Shown: piece by piece, positions 63,084 through 64,000 of the stretch
Layout: every line of letters begins with the position of its first letter
How positions within the stretch are numbered: position 1 is the stretch's first letter
Source: an uncultured Burkholderiales bacterium
GTDB lineage: Bacteria > Pseudomonadota > Gammaproteobacteria > Burkholderiales > Burkholderiaceae_C
DNA length: 64,000 nt
Assembly (NCBI GenBank): GCA_903932865.1
Contig: CAIZHQ010000026.1
Span: 124,001 to 188,000, forward strand
Direction: 5' to 3'
Notes under the pieces: generated by a model
Databases searched by the model: none
Seen by the model: only the letters and a program-made list of their open reading frames with translations
Told to the model about the DNA's origin: nothing
Position numbers and translations under genes: made by a program

Positions 63084-64000
63084 TCACGCCAACGCTTCGT
63101 CCTCAGACGGTTCGATGTGCGCCTGACGATACGCCCCTGGCGTCAGCCCCGTCCAGCCTTTGAAAGCGCGGTGGAAGGTGCTGGCTTCTGAAAACCCGAC
63201 CTTGGCGGCCACTTCGAGCAGGGGCAGGTCTGACTGGGTGAGGTACTCGACGGCCACGTCGCGGCGCAGGGCGTCTTTGATCATTTGGTAGCCCTGGCCT
63301 TCGCGCTGCAGGCGGCGGCGCAGGGTTTGGGGGGTGGTGGCCAGCATGTCGCTGACTTCTTCGAGCGAGGGCATTTCTTCGGCCAGGTAGCGGCGCAGCA
63401 TGCGGCGGATGCGTTCGGTCAGGCTGGCCTGGTCGCGGTACTTGACCAGCAGGCAGGCCGGGGCCTGGTGTAAAAACGCTTCCACGCTTTCGGTGTTTTG
63501 CACCACGGGCAGGTCGAGCCATTTGGCGTCAAAGCGGTAGCCCCACTCACCGTCCATCAGGCGAATGGGGGCCTGGAACAGTTTGGACGCATCGCTGCGT
63601 CGAGCCACGTCGCGGTCTTGGTAGACGACTTCATCCACCGGGATGCGCCGCGCCGCCAGCCAGCACATCACGCCATAACTGAGGAACATGAAGACCCGCA
63701 CGGCGTAGGCCTGGCGGTCATTCAAGGTGTGGCGCGGGCTCATGCGCAGATAAGCCACACCACCGCTGACCACCAGGCGCGGCACAAAGTCGGGCAGCAA
63801 CGCGTGGTAGTAACGCAAACCGGCGCGCAGGGCCTCGCCCATCTTGCGGTGGCCCACCAGCATGCGGCAGCCCATGGCAAACGAACCCAAGGGCAGCGGC
63901 GTGGTGCTCAGGCCCCAAAACTCGTCCCGGTGGTGGCGCACCAGCGCCGTCATCAAGCGGGCAAACTGGGTTTGGGTGACCCGCGCCAGCTTGGATTCGA
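63084..64000 (-). CDS. AraC-family regulator, 5' end cut by window
   Basis: About 305 residues are visible and the frame is open at the window edge, so the N-terminus is missing. The first part is an arabinose-binding-type effector domain (FAMGCRMLVGHRKMGEALRAG, then RLMDGEWGYRF). The C-terminal AraC DNA-binding domain has both helix-turn-helix units (MPSLEEVSDMLATTPQTLRR and LPLLEVAAKVGFSEASTFHR, with GLTPGAYR). Its segment 63108-63271 is duplicated at 62040-62203. It may control the adjacent catabolic operon. Confidence 0.88.
   Translation of the reverse strand, partial: ESKLARVTQTQFARLMTALVRHHRDEFWGLSTTPLPLGSFAMGCRMLVGHRKMGEALRAGLRYYHALLPDFVPRLVVSGGVAYLRMSPRHTLNDRQAYAVRVFMFLSYGVMCWLAARRIPVDEVVYQDRDVARRSDASKLFQAPIRLMDGEWGYRFDAKWLDLPVVQNTESVEAFLHQAPACLLVKYRDQASLTERIRRMLRRYLAEEMPSLEEVSDMLATTPQTLRRRLQREGQGYQMIKDALRRDVAVEYLTQSDLPLLEVAAKVGFSEASTFHRAFKGWTGLTPGAYRQAHIEPSEDEALA
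63108..63271. repeat. Direct repeat, copy 2 (within the AraC gene)
   Basis: This is the parental copy inside the intact AraC gene. It ends in GCGGCGCAGGG (63261-63271), which recurs at 63315-63325, the two ends of the 54-bp segment missing from copy 1. Confidence 0.9.

Overview
The window reads as chromosome of a GC-rich betaproteobacterium of the order Burkholderiales, most like the Comamonadaceae. This is inferred from five orphan Bug/TctC-type binding proteins, many FCD-GntR and LysR regulators, a GTP-type PEP carboxykinase, a DUF502 protein and dense operons with ATGA overlaps. No rRNA, tRNA, CRISPR array, transposase or prophage is visible.

Layout. 1-8011: end of an Hsp70-like chaperone gene, a TPR-methyltransferase, an MFS transporter / CoA-binding protein / metY run, an EamA exporter with a haloacetate-dehalogenase-like hydrolase, and a yebC-family gene ending at a strong terminator. 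8090-11865: an amino-acid ABC importer operon led by its own GntR regulator, with a possible sigma-54 promoter. 12000-17833: a Bug protein, DUF3237, DadA-like oxidase, DUF502, class V aminotransferase, thioesterase and a 44-residue membrane peptide. 17827-20546: modABC on the minus strand. 20684-22709: pckG with a 36-bp leader palindrome. 22729-26800: an EamA exporter, a small membrane protein, LysR plus metallophosphoesterase, and a universal stress protein gene broken by one missing base. 26968-31010: a TfdA-type dioxygenase / Bug / amidohydrolase operon followed by a LysR gene. 31013-38719: TetR, PhoD-like phosphatase, EamA, AcuI-like reductase, a Bug / NIPSNAP / dehydrogenase run and LysR.

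From 40130 to 61811 every gene is on the minus strand, forming a 21.7-kb CoA-thioester catabolic region. The promoter-distal part (45607-40130) carries a MaoC hydratase, acyl-CoA dehydrogenase, CaiB transferase, MmgE/PrpD protein and CitE-type lyase, the content of the Pseudomonas itaconate operon (Ich, Ict, Ccl). The promoter-proximal part (61811-50265) carries an SCP-x thiolase, paired MaoC proteins, three SDRs, two acyl-CoA dehydrogenases, a ligase, a crotonase and an unusual DUF35-thiolase fusion whose active site resembles the steroid side-chain aldolase Ltp2. The set suggests beta-oxidation plus retro-aldol removal of a side chain from a branched or cyclic acid; the substrate is unknown. 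A 0.4-kb array of inverted short repeats splits this region at 54173-54373.

The right end (61812-64000) is accessory: operator-like dyads, a REP doublet, a truncated copy of the C-terminus of the neighbouring AraC regulator, a MntA/HepT toxin-antitoxin pair in lower-GC DNA, and the AraC gene itself, cut by the window edge.
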